Of a stretch of 24,124 nt of DNA, positions 1 through 7,058 are shown in pieces. Within the stretch, counting starts at the first letter, position 1; the number at the start of each line of letters is the position of its first letter. Both the position numbers and the translations under genes were made by a program. Origin of the DNA: Hydrogenophaga sp. (GTDB taxonomy: Bacteria > Pseudomonadota > Gammaproteobacteria > Burkholderiales > Burkholderiaceae_C); contig JALOSN010000004.1 of assembly GCA_025458415.1 (NCBI GenBank), positions 1 to 24,124 on the forward strand. Direction: 5' to 3'. Below the pieces are notes generated by a model, which made no database searches, was not told the origin of the DNA, and was given only the letters and a program-made list of their open reading frames with translations.

Positions 1-7
1 ATGACGC

Positions 8-13
8 TATAAT
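8..13 (+). promoter_or_regulatory. -10 box of the tRNA-Asn promoter
   Basis: The hexamer TATAAT is a perfect sigma-70 -10 element. It predicts transcription starting near 19-21, just before the tRNA 5' end at 24. The -35 element would lie upstream of the window and cannot be seen. Confidence 0.6.
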
Positions 14-23
14 TTGAGTCTGT

Positions 24-99
24 TCCCTGATAGCTCAGTCGGTAGAGCGACGGACTGTTAATCCGCAGGTCCCTGGTTCGAGTCCAGGTCGGGGAGCCA
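24..99 (+). tRNA. tRNA-Asn (anticodon GTT)
   Basis: A complete 76-nt cloverleaf that delivers asparagine to ribosomes. The 5' acceptor strand TCCCTGA pairs with TCGGGGA at 89-95. The D-loop contains AGCTCAGTCGG, the anticodon loop reads CTGTTAA with anticodon GTT, and the T arm contains GGTTCGAGTCC. The discriminator base is G96 and the CCA end is encoded at 97-99. A perfect TATAAT stands at 8-13, about 11 bp before the mature 5' end, so the gene probably has its own promoter whose -35 lies outside the window. A terminator hairpin follows at 114-134, suggesting a single-gene transcript. Confidence 0.97.
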
Positions 100-113
100 C
101 CCAACACCATGCC

Positions 114-142
114 ACGGCCTTCTTTGAAGGCCGTTGTCGTTT
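114..142 (+). terminator. Intrinsic terminator after tRNA-Asn
   Basis: Perfect 9-bp stem (114-122 with 126-134) closed by a TTT loop, followed by a T-rich tail TGTCGTTT. It lies 15 nt after the tRNA CCA and before the next coding region, which is where a tRNA terminator is expected. Confidence 0.75.
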
Positions 143-184
143 CTGGGTCACACAGGCACTCTCATTCACGCACCAAGCCTCCCG

Positions 185-526
185 ATGTTCAAACCCGTGT
201 TCTGGTTGAGCCTGTGGGGCATTTTCGTGTTGTCGCTGCTGCCGGGCGACCAGTTGCCGCCCCAGGTCGGCCAGATCTGGGACAAGGCCCAGCACGCCCT
301 GGGCTTCCTGTGGCTGGGGCTGTGCGGTCATCTCGCCTACCCGCGGACTCCTCTGAGGTTGCTGACCGGCGTGCTGCTGGCCGGCATCGCCATTGAACTG
401 GCGCAGGCCATCACCCCCTGGCGACAAGCCGACTGGCAGGACTGGCTGGCCGACGCCGTGGGAGCCGCCACGGCTTCGTGCCTCTGGTGGTCGGCGAGGT
501 ATGTGCGCGGATCAAAAGGTTCGTGA
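185..526 (+). CDS. VanZ-like family membrane protein
   Basis: A 113-residue small membrane protein resembling the VanZ-like family, whose biochemical role is unknown outside VanZ-linked teicoplanin resistance. Three or four hydrophobic stretches are visible: one near the N terminus (WLSLWGIFVLSLLP), one around GFLWLGLCGHLAY, one around LTGVLLAGIAIELAQ, and a C-terminal one with ADAVGAATASCLWW. The family-like elements are an Asp-Lys before a helix (WDKAQHALGF), a Glu in the middle helix (IELAQ) and the terminal DWLADAVGA. The ATG at 185 is chosen because it puts the first membrane segment at the N terminus; a TTG at 134 would add 17 polar residues and lies within the tRNA terminator hairpin. 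No strong ribosome site is seen. It stands alone between the tRNA and aat. Confidence 0.75.
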   Translation: MFKPVFWLSLWGIFVLSLLPGDQLPPQVGQIWDKAQHALGFLWLGLCGHLAYPRTPLRLLTGVLLAGIAIELAQAITPWRQADWQDWLADAVGAATASCLWWSARYVRGSKGS

Positions 527-587
527 TTGACCCTGACTGACGGTCTGGCAGACCCGCACAGGGTCCGTCGCGATGCACAATCCAGGC

Positions 588-1358
588 ATGGCATCGGCGC
601 GCACGGCACAAGCACTTCCCTGGCTGGAGCCGGGCGACCCTTTTCCACCGGTTTCTGAGGCCTGGGGGGAGCACGACCCGGCGCCCGGCCTGCTGGCGGC
701 CGGCGGGGTGCTCGATGTGCCGACCCTGCTGTCGGCCTACGCCAAAGGCATTTTTCCCTGGTTCAGTGCCGGCCAGCCGGTGCTCTGGTGGAGCACGGAC
801 CCGCGCATGGTGCTGCAACCGGAGGCCTTCCGCCTTCACCGATCCCTGCGCAAGACCCTGAAGAAGCAGCTCGCAACGCAACGACTGGAGATCCGGTTCG
901 ACCATGGATTTGAAACCGTGATTCGGGCCTGTTCCGAGACGCCACGCGAGGGCCAGGATGGGACCTGGATCCTGCCGGCCATGGTCCAGGCCTACATCCG
1001 GCTGCACCGGGCTGGCGCCGCCCACAGCGTGGAAGCCTGGATCGACGGGGAACTGGCGGGAGGCCTCTACTGCGTCTGTCTGGGCCAGATGGTCTTCGGC
1101 GAATCGATGTTCACCCGCAGGCCCGATGCCTCCAAGATCGCACTGGCGGCCCTTGTGGCGTATTGCCTGGAGCACCGGATCGGTCTGATCGACTGCCAGC
1201 AGGACACGCGCCACCTGAGATGGATGGGGGGCGAAACCATGTCGCGCCGCTCCTTCGGACACCACCTCGATCAGGCCATACGCCAGCCCTCCCCCGCCTG
1301 GCGTTTTGACCCCGTATACTGGAAACATCTGCTCAACCTGCCCGACCCGAGCCAGTGA
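588..1358 (+). CDS. aat: Leucyl/phenylalanyl-tRNA--protein transferase (Aat)
   Basis: Transfers Leu or Phe from aminoacyl-tRNA to proteins with N-terminal Lys or Arg, making N-degrons for ClpS/ClpAP; it is cytoplasmic. Family blocks are clear: the substrate-pocket region YAKGIFPWF followed by VLWWSTDPRMVL near the N terminus, EGQDGTWI and HSVEAW in the middle, the GESMF motif, and LIDCQQDTRHL towards the C terminus. It is 256 residues from the ATG at 588, within the family range; an in-frame ATG at 573 would add five residues. I prefer 588 because family members begin just before the ALPWLEPGDPFPP segment. Its stop codon overlaps the GTG start of the next gene (GTGA), so the two are translationally coupled. 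A -10-like CACAAT lies 6 bp before the ATG, making a leaderless message possible. Confidence 0.95.
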   Translation: MASARTAQALPWLEPGDPFPPVSEAWGEHDPAPGLLAAGGVLDVPTLLSAYAKGIFPWFSAGQPVLWWSTDPRMVLQPEAFRLHRSLRKTLKKQLATQRLEIRFDHGFETVIRACSETPREGQDGTWILPAMVQAYIRLHRAGAAHSVEAWIDGELAGGLYCVCLGQMVFGESMFTRRPDASKIALAALVAYCLEHRIGLIDCQQDTRHLRWMGGETMSRRSFGHHLDQAIRQPSPAWRFDPVYWKHLLNLPDPSQ

Positions 1359-2101
1359 CCCATCCCAAAGAACTGCCCCTCCAGGCGCTGCAGTTCTACG
1401 CGACTGCGCCGTATCCGTGCAGCTACCTGCCTCACCGGCAGGCCCGTTCACAGGTCGCCACACCCAGCCACCTGATCCACAACGACGCCTATTCCGATCT
1501 CGTTGCGCTCGGGTTTCGGCGCAGTGGCATGTTCACCTACCGCCCCTACTGCGACGGTTGCCAGGCTTGTGTGCCCCTGCGCGTGCTGGCCAACGAGTTC
1601 CAGCCCAACCGGAGCCAGCGCCGCTGTCAGGGACGACACGCTCACCTGCAGACCCGCGTCCTCAAGCTGTGTTTCCTGCCCGAGCATTACCAGCTCTATC
1701 TTCGGTACCAGAACCGACGCCACGCAGGGGGTGGCATGGACCACGACAGCATCGACCAGTACACCCAGTTTCTCCTGCAAAGCCGCGTCAATTCAAGGCT
1801 GGTCGAGTTCATTGAACCTGGCCCTGATGGACAGGCTGGCCAACTGAAGATGGTTTCCATCGTCGACGTGCTCAGCGATGGACTGTCGGCCGTCTATACA
1901 TTCTTTGAACCCGACGATGAAGCCAGTTACGGAACGTACAGCGTGCTCTGGCAGATAGAACAGGCTCGCGCGCTGGGGCTGCCCTACGTCTATCTCGGCT
2001 ACTGGATAGCCGAGAGCACAAAGATGCGCTACAAGGCCGGCTTCCGTCCTTATGAACTGCTGCGCGACGGCGCCTGGTCGACACCCACTGCCCAGGCTTG
2101 A
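1355..2101 (+). CDS. bpt: Aspartate/glutamate leucyltransferase (Bpt)
   Basis: A 248-residue enzyme that adds Leu from leucyl-tRNA to proteins beginning with Asp or Glu, the second bacterial route to an N-degron. The N-terminal ATE-type domain has the conserved cysteines C22 (PCSYLP), C66, C69 and C72 (YCDGCQACVPLRV). The C-terminal acyltransferase-like domain contains DVLSDGLSAVYTFFEPD, the YGTYSVLWQIEQA block and LGYWIAESTKMRYKAGFRPYE, all characteristic of the Bpt/ATE family. The GTG start overlaps the aat stop codon, so both transferases are made from one mRNA. This arrangement joins the two known bacterial N-end-rule labelling activities in one operon. No terminator is evident after it. 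Confidence 0.95.
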   Translation: MTHPKELPLQALQFYATAPYPCSYLPHRQARSQVATPSHLIHNDAYSDLVALGFRRSGMFTYRPYCDGCQACVPLRVLANEFQPNRSQRRCQGRHAHLQTRVLKLCFLPEHYQLYLRYQNRRHAGGGMDHDSIDQYTQFLLQSRVNSRLVEFIEPGPDGQAGQLKMVSIVDVLSDGLSAVYTFFEPDDEASYGTYSVLWQIEQARALGLPYVYLGYWIAESTKMRYKAGFRPYELLRDGAWSTPTAQA

Positions 2102-2171
2102 AACGGCTTGACCGCCCGGTGAGCGAATGGCGTTTTCATCTCATAAAATGCCGATGAACCATTGGCGGACC

Positions 2172-2957
2172 ATGAGCAAACGCAACGACACCCTACCCTC
2201 CACCCCGACCGTGCAGGTCATCGAGCGCATGTTCAACCTGCTGGAGGTACTTGCCTCCCGTGAAGAGCCGGTCTCGCTCAAGGAGATCAGCGAGAAGACC
2301 GGACTGCACCCTTCCACCGCCCACCGGATTCTCAACGACCTGACCATCGGGCGGTTTGTGGATCGCCCGGAAGCCGGCAGCTATCGCCTCGGGATGCGAC
2401 TGCTCGAACTCGGTAATCTGGTCAAGGCCCGCCTGAACGTACGGGACGCAGCCCTTCAGCCCATGCGGGAGCTGCACAAGCAGATCCAGCAACCGGTGAA
2501 CCTCAGTGTCCGGCAGGGAGACGAAATCATCTACGTCGAGCGCGCCTACAGTGAACGATCGGGCATGCAGGTTGTACGGGCCATTGGTGGCCGTGCTCCC
2601 TTGCACCTGACATCGGTGGGCAAGCTGTTCCTGTCGGCCGACGATCCTCAGAGGGTGAGGGCTTATGCCACGCGGACAGGCCTGGCAGGCAATACCCGCA
2701 ACAGCCTGACCCAGCTGCCGTTGTTGGAGCGTGAGCTCGCCCAATGCCGTCAGGCTGGCGTAGCACGGGACAACGAGGAACTGGAACTGGGGGTGAGGTG
2801 CATGGCCGCCGGCATCTACGACGACCAGAACAAGCTGGTCGCAGGACTTTCCATTTCGGCACCGGCAGACCGCATTGACGAGAGTTGGCTACCCCGCCTC
2901 AGGGCCACCGCTGCCGAGATTTCCTCTGCCCTGGGTTGCCCGCAACCCCACAACTGA
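2172..2957 (+). CDS. IclR-family transcriptional regulator
   Basis: A 261-residue IclR-type DNA-binding regulator. The winged helix-turn-helix spans about residues 13-74 (VQVIERMFNLLEVLAS, then VSLKEISEKTGLHPSTAHRILNDL with the recognition helix STAHRIL). The IclR effector domain follows, with GMQVVRAIGGRAPLHLTSVGKLFL and the late block GVRCMAAGIYDDQNKLVAGLSISAP. I take the ATG at 2172 because a -10-like run CATAAAAT at 2142-2149 would place the RNA start downstream of the earlier in-frame ATGs (2127, 2148, 2154). Conserved relatives also begin with MSKRN. Its ligand and targets cannot be read from the sequence. It converges on the D,D-peptidase gene, a pairing I believe recurs in Comamonadaceae (from memory, not checked). 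Confidence 0.9.
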   Translation: MSKRNDTLPSTPTVQVIERMFNLLEVLASREEPVSLKEISEKTGLHPSTAHRILNDLTIGRFVDRPEAGSYRLGMRLLELGNLVKARLNVRDAALQPMRELHKQIQQPVNLSVRQGDEIIYVERAYSERSGMQVVRAIGGRAPLHLTSVGKLFLSADDPQRVRAYATRTGLAGNTRNSLTQLPLLERELAQCRQAGVARDNEELELGVRCMAAGIYDDQNKLVAGLSISAPADRIDESWLPRLRATAAEISSALGCPQPHN

Positions 2958-2979
2958 ACTGCAGTCACCGCCAGCCAAG

Positions 2980-2996
2980 GCAGGGCACGCCCCTGC
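2980..2996. terminator. Possible hairpin between the convergent iclR-type and peptidase genes
   Basis: A 6-bp stem GCAGGG/CCCTGC with a CACGC loop lies in the 64-bp gap between two convergent genes, with three more pairs (CCA/TGG) beyond a mismatch. There is no T-run on either side, so termination here would be weak or factor-assisted. Confidence 0.3.
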
Positions 2997-3021
2997 ATGG
3001 CCGCCTCGCATACGGCAGGGC

Positions 3022-4137
3022 TCAGCCCTGCGGTCGCAGCGAGGAGACTGGCTGCATCTCGACCCAGCGACGCACGCGCTCGGCGTCCTGCATGCGGCTG
3101 ATGGAACCCGCTGCATCGAGAAAGACCATGATGAGCTGTCGGCCTGCGACGTTGGCCTGCATCACCAGGCAACGACCAGCCTCTGAGATGTAGCCCGTTT
3201 TCTGCAGTCCGATGTCCCAGTCCGAACTGCGCACGAGCCGATTGGAGTTGTTGAAGGTCAGCGTGCGTTTGCCCACATGCACTTCATGACTCGGGGACGT
3301 CGACAAATCCCTCAGAAGAGGCTGGTCGTACGCCACATTGACCAAGGTGGCCAGGTCACGGGCGCTCGAGCGGTTGCGGCTGTGCAACCCGGTGGGCTCG
3401 ACATAGTGTGTATCGGTCATGCCAAGTTCACGCGCCTTGAGGTTCATCAGCTGGACAAAGTGGTCCATGCCGCCAGGGAACGTACGACCCAATGCGTGGG
3501 CCGCGCGGTTTTCGCTGGACATCAGGGAAAGGTGCATCAGTTCCCCGCGGGTCAGGCGTGCACCGACAGCCAGGCGTGAGGAGCTGCCCTTGTAGGTGTC
3601 CACGTCGTCCCGGGTGATGGTGATGATCTCGTCCATGGGCAGGTTCGCCTCGGCCACCACCAGGCCCGTCATCAGCTTGGTCAGCGAAGCGATGGGCAGA
3701 ACGGCCGAATCATTCTTGCTGAACAACACCTCACCTGTGCTCTGGTCCACGACCAGCGCCACGCTGGAATTAAGGTCCAGTGGGTCGTCGCTGGACCGCA
3801 GTCCCATCTGCTGGCCGACCGACTGACGCGTAGCGGCCACGGTGCGATGAACTGTTGCAGATGATGGGCGCGATGCCACCTTGCGTGGACCCGCCTTCTG
3901 TGCCACCTGCTTGCGCTGCGACTTGGTACGGGCCTTGGCCTGCTTGCGCTGGACCGCGCGCGGCTTGGCCTGCTTCCGGGCCTCGGACTGTTTGCCTGCC
4001 ACAGGTCGCTTGGCCGAACTGCCTTGCTTGGAACTGGACGCGTCGGCATAACCCGCGGGCAGCACCAGCGCCAGGGCGACAACAACTCCTGACAGGACTT
4101 GCAAGATCTTGCTGTAACGCTGGCTGCTCGGGATCAT
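3022..4137 (-). CDS. pbpG: D-alanyl-D-alanine endopeptidase/carboxypeptidase, peptidase S11 (PBP7-like)
   Basis: A 371-residue periplasmic penicillin-binding protein that trims peptidoglycan peptides. A signal peptide occupies about residues 1-32 (hydrophobic core VLSGVVVALALVLPAG). A Lys/Arg/Gln/Ala-rich linker follows (about 37-100). The S11 domain then carries the three active-site motifs: SLTK (151-154, nucleophile Ser151), SEN (208-210) and KTG (313-315). The start is the ATG at 4137, preceded by CCGGAG at about 7 bp spacing; the upstream extension to 4254 lacks this and would bury the signal peptide. A good sigma-70 promoter lies at 4174-4202. The symbol is by resemblance to PBP7 and its relatives; a plain carboxypeptidase (dacA/dacC type) is less likely. 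Transcription opposes the IclR gene. Confidence 0.9.
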   Translation of the reverse strand: MIPSSQRYSKILQVLSGVVVALALVLPAGYADASSSKQGSSAKRPVAGKQSEARKQAKPRAVQRKQAKARTKSQRKQVAQKAGPRKVASRPSSATVHRTVAATRQSVGQQMGLRSSDDPLDLNSSVALVVDQSTGEVLFSKNDSAVLPIASLTKLMTGLVVAEANLPMDEIITITRDDVDTYKGSSSRLAVGARLTRGELMHLSLMSSENRAAHALGRTFPGGMDHFVQLMNLKARELGMTDTHYVEPTGLHSRNRSSARDLATLVNVAYDQPLLRDLSTSPSHEVHVGKRTLTFNNSNRLVRSSDWDIGLQKTGYISEAGRCLVMQANVAGRQLIMVFLDAAGSISRMQDAERVRRWVEMQPVSSLRPQG

Positions 4138-4173
4138 CGCTCCGCTCCGGTGTCGGTCTTCACACAGGTGCCG

Positions 4174-4202
4174 AGTATAGATTCGGGCAGAAAAACTAGC
4201 AA
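4174..4202 (-). promoter_or_regulatory. Sigma-70 promoter for the S11 peptidase gene
   Basis: Reading the minus strand: TTGCTA (4202-4197), a 17-bp spacer, then TATACT (4179-4174). The -10 box matches consensus at 5 of 6 and the -35 at 4 of 6 positions, with ideal spacing. Transcription would start near 4167, leaving a leader of about 30 nt that contains the CCGGAG ribosome site. Confidence 0.6.
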
Positions 4203-4240
4203 TATCAAAAACTTGTGAAAGACTTCTCGAACAAGCCGGA

Positions 4241-4267
4241 AAAAAGGGCTGCAAAGCAGCCCTTTTT
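4241..4267 (-). terminator. Intrinsic terminator of leuA
   Basis: Perfect 12-bp stem (4241-4252 with 4256-4267) closed by a 3-nt loop, with GGGCTGC/GCAGCCC as its G+C core and A/T runs at both ends. On the minus strand it lies about 50 nt after the leuA stop and ends in TTTTT. The symmetric A/T flanks mean it could stop transcription from either side. Confidence 0.9.
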
Positions 4268-4316
4268 GGGTTTTCACTTCGAAACGGAATGCAAGTGCTT
4301 GATTTGTATGAATCGG

Positions 4317-5858
4317 TCAGCCCTGGGCAGCCACACGGTCACCCTTGGCATGCAGCTTGTTGAGCGCACTCAGGTAGGCCTTCGCCGAGGCAACAACAAT
4401 ATCGGGGTCGGCCCCTACGCCGTTGACAACGCGTCCGCTGTGCTGCAGGCGAACCGTGACCTCTCCCTGGCTCTCGGTCGAACCGCTGGTGATGGCATTG
4501 ACCGAGTACAGCACCAGCTCGGCCCCACTCTTGACATGACTTTCGATGGCCTTGAGTGAGGCATCCACGGGTCCGTTGCCATCGGACTGCGCCTGGAACT
4601 CCTTGCCATCGATGGTGAAAACAACCTGCGCCTGTGGCCGCTCCCCGGTCTCGCTGTGCTGCGAAAGGGACACCAGGCCGTACTGCTCCTTCTCGGCCGT
4701 GACGCTTTCGTCGCTGCACAACGCCAGGATGTCCTCGTCGAAGATTTCACTCTTGCGGTCAGCGAGTTCCTTGAAGGCTGCAAAGGCCGTGTTGATCTCA
4801 CTCTCGGATTCCATTTCTATGCCCAGGTCCTGCAGGCGCTGCTTGAAGGCATTTCGGCCTGAGAGCTTGCCCAGGACAATCTTGTTGGCACTCCAGCCCA
4901 CGTCCTCAGCGCGCATGATTTCGTAAGTGTCGCGCGCCTTGAGAACACCATCCTGGTGAATGCCTGATGCGTGGGCAAAGGCGTTGGCGCCCACCACAGC
5001 CTTGTTTGGCTGCACCACAAATCCGGTGGTCTGGCTGACCATGCGGCTGGCCGGCACGATCTGGGTCGTGTCGATAGCGACATCCAGATTGAAGTAATCG
5101 CGGCGCGTCTTCACGGCCATGACGATTTCCTCCAGAGAGCAGTTGCCCGCGCGTTCGCCGAGTCCGTTGATGGTGCACTCCACCTGACGCGCACCTCCGA
5201 TCTTCACGCCAGCCAGCGAATTGGCGACCGCCATGCCCAGATCGTTGTGGCAGTGGACCGACCAGATCGCCTTGTCCGAATTGGGCACCCGCTCGCGCAG
5301 GGTTCGAATGAACTCGCCGTACAGTTCGGGAACTGCATAGCCGACGGTGTCGGGAATGTTGATGGTGGTCGCCCCTTCGGCAATCACGGCCTCCAGTACC
5401 CTGCAAAGGAAGTCAACCTCACTGCGGTAACCGTCTTCCGGGCTGAACTCGATGTCCCCGCACAGATTGCGCGCAAAGCGCACCGACTGCTTGGCCTGCT
5501 CCAGCACTTCCTCGGGCGTCATGCGCAGCTTCTTTTCCATGTGCAGCGGCGACGTGGCGATGAAGGTGTGGATGCGCGCGCGGCTGGCGCCCTTGAGGGC
5601 CTCGGCGGCGCGGGAGATATCACGGTCATTGGCCCGAGCCAACGAGCACACCGTGGAATCCTTGATGGTGTTGGCGATCGCCTGCACGCAGTCGAAGTCG
5701 CCGTTGGAGCTGGCAGCAAAACCGGCCTCGATCACATCGACCTTCAGGCGTTCCAGCTGTCGCGCAATGCGCAGCTTTTCGTCTTTGGTCATGGAAGCCC
5801 CTGGCGACTGCTCGCCATCGCGCAAGGTGGTGTCGAAAATGATCAATTGGTCGCTCAT
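4317..5858 (-). CDS. leuA: 2-isopropylmalate synthase (LeuA)
   Basis: A 513-residue cytoplasmic enzyme that condenses acetyl-CoA with 2-ketoisovalerate, the first committed step of leucine synthesis. The HMGL-like barrel opens with FDTTLRDGEQSPG (metal ligand D13, R12) and carries the HCHND metal-binding motif (H202, H204, N205, D206) and GLGERAGNCSLEE. The C-terminal LeuA dimer/regulatory domain (about 400-513), which mediates leucine feedback, is present, with GNGPVDASLKAI and SGRVVNGVGADPDIVVASAKAY. The ATG at 5858 has GGAGAG about 5 bp upstream and begins at the family start MSDQLIIFDTTLRDG. The 166-nt leader holds a leucine attenuator (5919-6025), and a terminator follows at 4241-4267. 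It is thus controlled both by transcription attenuation and by feedback inhibition. Confidence 0.97.
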   Translation of the reverse strand: MSDQLIIFDTTLRDGEQSPGASMTKDEKLRIARQLERLKVDVIEAGFAASSNGDFDCVQAIANTIKDSTVCSLARANDRDISRAAEALKGASRARIHTFIATSPLHMEKKLRMTPEEVLEQAKQSVRFARNLCGDIEFSPEDGYRSEVDFLCRVLEAVIAEGATTINIPDTVGYAVPELYGEFIRTLRERVPNSDKAIWSVHCHNDLGMAVANSLAGVKIGGARQVECTINGLGERAGNCSLEEIVMAVKTRRDYFNLDVAIDTTQIVPASRMVSQTTGFVVQPNKAVVGANAFAHASGIHQDGVLKARDTYEIMRAEDVGWSANKIVLGKLSGRNAFKQRLQDLGIEMESESEINTAFAAFKELADRKSEIFDEDILALCSDESVTAEKEQYGLVSLSQHSETGERPQAQVVFTIDGKEFQAQSDGNGPVDASLKAIESHVKSGAELVLYSVNAITSGSTESQGEVTVRLQHSGRVVNGVGADPDIVVASAKAYLSALNKLHAKGDRVAAQG

Positions 5859-5918
5859 GGTGCTCTCCGGTGTGCCGCCTCGTGGACAGCTCTTGAAATA
5901 CCCGCAGTTCCAAAACAA

Positions 5919-5947
5919 ACGGCCCGCTGCGGGTGCAAACGGGCCGT
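5919..5947 (-). terminator. Attenuator terminator in the leuA leader
   Basis: On the minus strand an 8-bp perfect G+C stem, ACGGCCCG/CGGGCCGT (5947-5940 with 5926-5919), with a 13-nt loop, is followed directly by TTGTTTTG. It lies upstream of leuA, not downstream, and 21 nt after the leader-peptide stop codon. That is the position of a regulatory attenuator. Confidence 0.8.
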
Positions 5948-5988
5948 GGTGCCTGGAAAACGCGCGCGCTATCCCGCTGGCCCGTCTA
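5936..5988 (-). promoter_or_regulatory. Antiterminator pairing of the leu attenuator
   Basis: RNA 5988-5979 (UAGACGGGCC, inside leader codons 13-16) can pair with RNA 5945-5936 (GGCCCGUUUG), giving 10 bp including two G-U pairs. The second strand contains most of the 5' arm of the terminator, so the two structures are mutually exclusive. A ribosome paused on the early Leu codons 7-8 would leave the first strand free and allow readthrough; unhindered translation would cover it and let the terminator form. Confidence 0.65.
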
Positions 5989-6025
5989 GGTGACCCAGTA
6001 GTAGCAGGCGTGCAGCGCGGTTCAT
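5969..6025 (-). CDS. leuL: leu leader peptide (attenuation peptide)
   Basis: An 18-residue ORF on the minus strand, MNRAARLLLLGHLDGPAG, ending TAG. Codons 7-10 are CTG CTA CTA CTG and codon 13 is CTA. This is a run of four leucines, three of the five Leu codons being CTA, which is rare in such G+C-rich genomes and otherwise nearly absent from the neighbouring genes. The peptide has no function of its own; its translation senses charged tRNA-Leu and sets the fate of the downstream terminator. The ribosome site is weak (GAAGAA directly before the ATG). A candidate promoter lies at 6053-6080. It is too short for automatic gene finders, and resembles enterobacterial leuL in logic, not in sequence. 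Confidence 0.85.
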   Translation of the reverse strand: MNRAARLLLLGHLDGPAG

Positions 6026-6052
6026 TTCTTCAATGTATCACAAACTGGGTTC

Positions 6053-6080
6053 ATCATGCCGATGAAGATGTGAATGGCAA
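6053..6080 (-). promoter_or_regulatory. Candidate promoter for leuL-leuA
   Basis: Minus-strand TTGCCA (6080-6075, 5 of 6 to the -35 consensus), a 16-bp spacer, then CATGAT (6058-6053, 4 of 6 to the -10). RNA would begin near 6046, about 20 nt before the leader-peptide ATG. It falls between the pssA stop and leuL, so leuA can be transcribed apart from pssA. Confidence 0.45.
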
Positions 6081-6098
6081 CCATGGGTGTGCGTGGCA

Positions 6099-6908
6099 TC
6101 AATCGTGCAGACCGCGTTCGTCCGGCTCGTCGGTCGAGGTGCTGATGACGCTGGTGTGCCGCCCCTTGGACTTGCGCCACAAGTACACCGCGTAACCGGA
6201 GAGGCCATACAGGACAAACAGGCAGAACAGAACCGTGGGCGGGTGGATGTTGATGACCGCAATACCGAGCGCGACCAGGACAATGGATGCGAACGGCACA
6301 CTCCTTTTCAGACTCAGGTCCTTGAAGCTGTAGAAGGGCACGTTGGTGACCATGGTCAGGCCGGCATAGAGGGTCAGCGCAAACATCGGCCAAGCCAGAT
6401 CCTTGGGCGGGAAGCCGTACTCGGTCATGAGCCAGATGAATCCCGCCACGAGCGCAGCCGCAGCAGGCGAAGGCAGCCCCTGGAAGTAGCGCTTGTCGAC
6501 CACGCCCGTATTGACATTGAAGCGTGCCAGACGCAGGGCTGCACATGCGCAATACACAAAGGCGGCGATCCACCCCCATCGCCCCAAACCTCTCAAAGTC
6601 CATTCGTACGCGATCAATGCTGGCGCGGCACCGAACGACACCATGTCGGAGAGTGAGTCCATCTGCTCGCCGAACGCACTTTGCGTGTTGGTCATACGGG
6701 CCACCCGGCCGTCCATGGCATCGAGGAACATGGCCGCAAAGATACCGACTGTGGCCAGGTCGTACCGGTTGTTCATGGCCATGACCACCGCATAAAAGCC
6801 GCCAAACAAGGCCCCCAGGGTGATCATGTTGGGGAGCATGTAGATCCCCTTGCGGCGGCGGGGCAGCTCGGGATCAGGCTGGTGGATGGGATCGGTTCCG
6901 TCGTGCAT
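6099..6908 (-). CDS. pssA: CDP-diacylglycerol--serine O-phosphatidyltransferase (PssA)
   Basis: A 269-residue inner-membrane enzyme that makes phosphatidylserine, the precursor of phosphatidylethanolamine. The CDP-alcohol phosphotransferase signature is exact: D63-x2-D66-G67-x2-A70-R71-x8-G80-x3-D84-x3-D88. Several membrane helices follow, among them IAAFVYCACAALRLARF, PAAAALVAGFIWLM and ASIVLVALGIAVINI. The ATG at 6908 is chosen because the family starts with a short polar tail before PRRRKGIYMLPN; its ribosome site is weak. It sits between ilvC and leuA on the same strand, an order I know from other Burkholderiales (often with psd, absent here). The ilvC terminator at 6991-7024 separates it from the ilv genes; a weak promoter (CGCCAA 6987-6992 / AGTGTA 6962-6967 on the plus strand, 19-bp spacer) may serve it. 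Confidence 0.95.
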   Translation of the reverse strand: MHDGTDPIHQPDPELPRRRKGIYMLPNMITLGALFGGFYAVVMAMNNRYDLATVGIFAAMFLDAMDGRVARMTNTQSAFGEQMDSLSDMVSFGAAPALIAYEWTLRGLGRWGWIAAFVYCACAALRLARFNVNTGVVDKRYFQGLPSPAAAALVAGFIWLMTEYGFPPKDLAWPMFALTLYAGLTMVTNVPFYSFKDLSLKRSVPFASIVLVALGIAVINIHPPTVLFCLFVLYGLSGYAVYLWRKSKGRHTSVISTSTDEPDERGLHD

Positions 6909-6990
6909 GAAAGTCTCGGTAGCAGCGGATCCGCCCAGGGCGGACTGCTTGTCAGTCCCGCAGTGTAAGGGATGGTCAGCGGAACACGCC

Positions 6991-7024
6991 AAAAGCAGAA
7001 GGCCACACGCGGTGGCCTTCTGCT
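6991..7024 (-). terminator. Intrinsic terminator of the ilvBHC operon
   Basis: Perfect 13-bp stem (6994-7006 with 7012-7024), loop of 5 nt. On the minus strand it lies about 35 nt after the ilvC stop and runs into TTTT (6994-6991). Strong rho-independent terminator separating ilvBHC from pssA. Confidence 0.88.
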
Positions 7025-7058
7025 GGGTGTGCAGCCAGCTGTGCTGCGCCGGCGAGGA

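Noticed and set aside
35..427. A minus-strand frame ending in GLEPGTCGLTVRRSTD
   Set aside because: That ending is the translated complement of the tRNA, a well-known source of false proteins.
411..1463. A 350-codon minus-strand open frame opposite aat
   Set aside because: It overlaps aat completely and also VanZ and bpt; its composition is that of a shadow frame.
2108..2149. TTGACC (2108-2113) with CATAAAAT (2142-2149) as one promoter for the IclR gene
   Set aside because: The spacing of about 30 bp is far too long; only the -10-like part remains plausible, and it is used just as support for the start codon.
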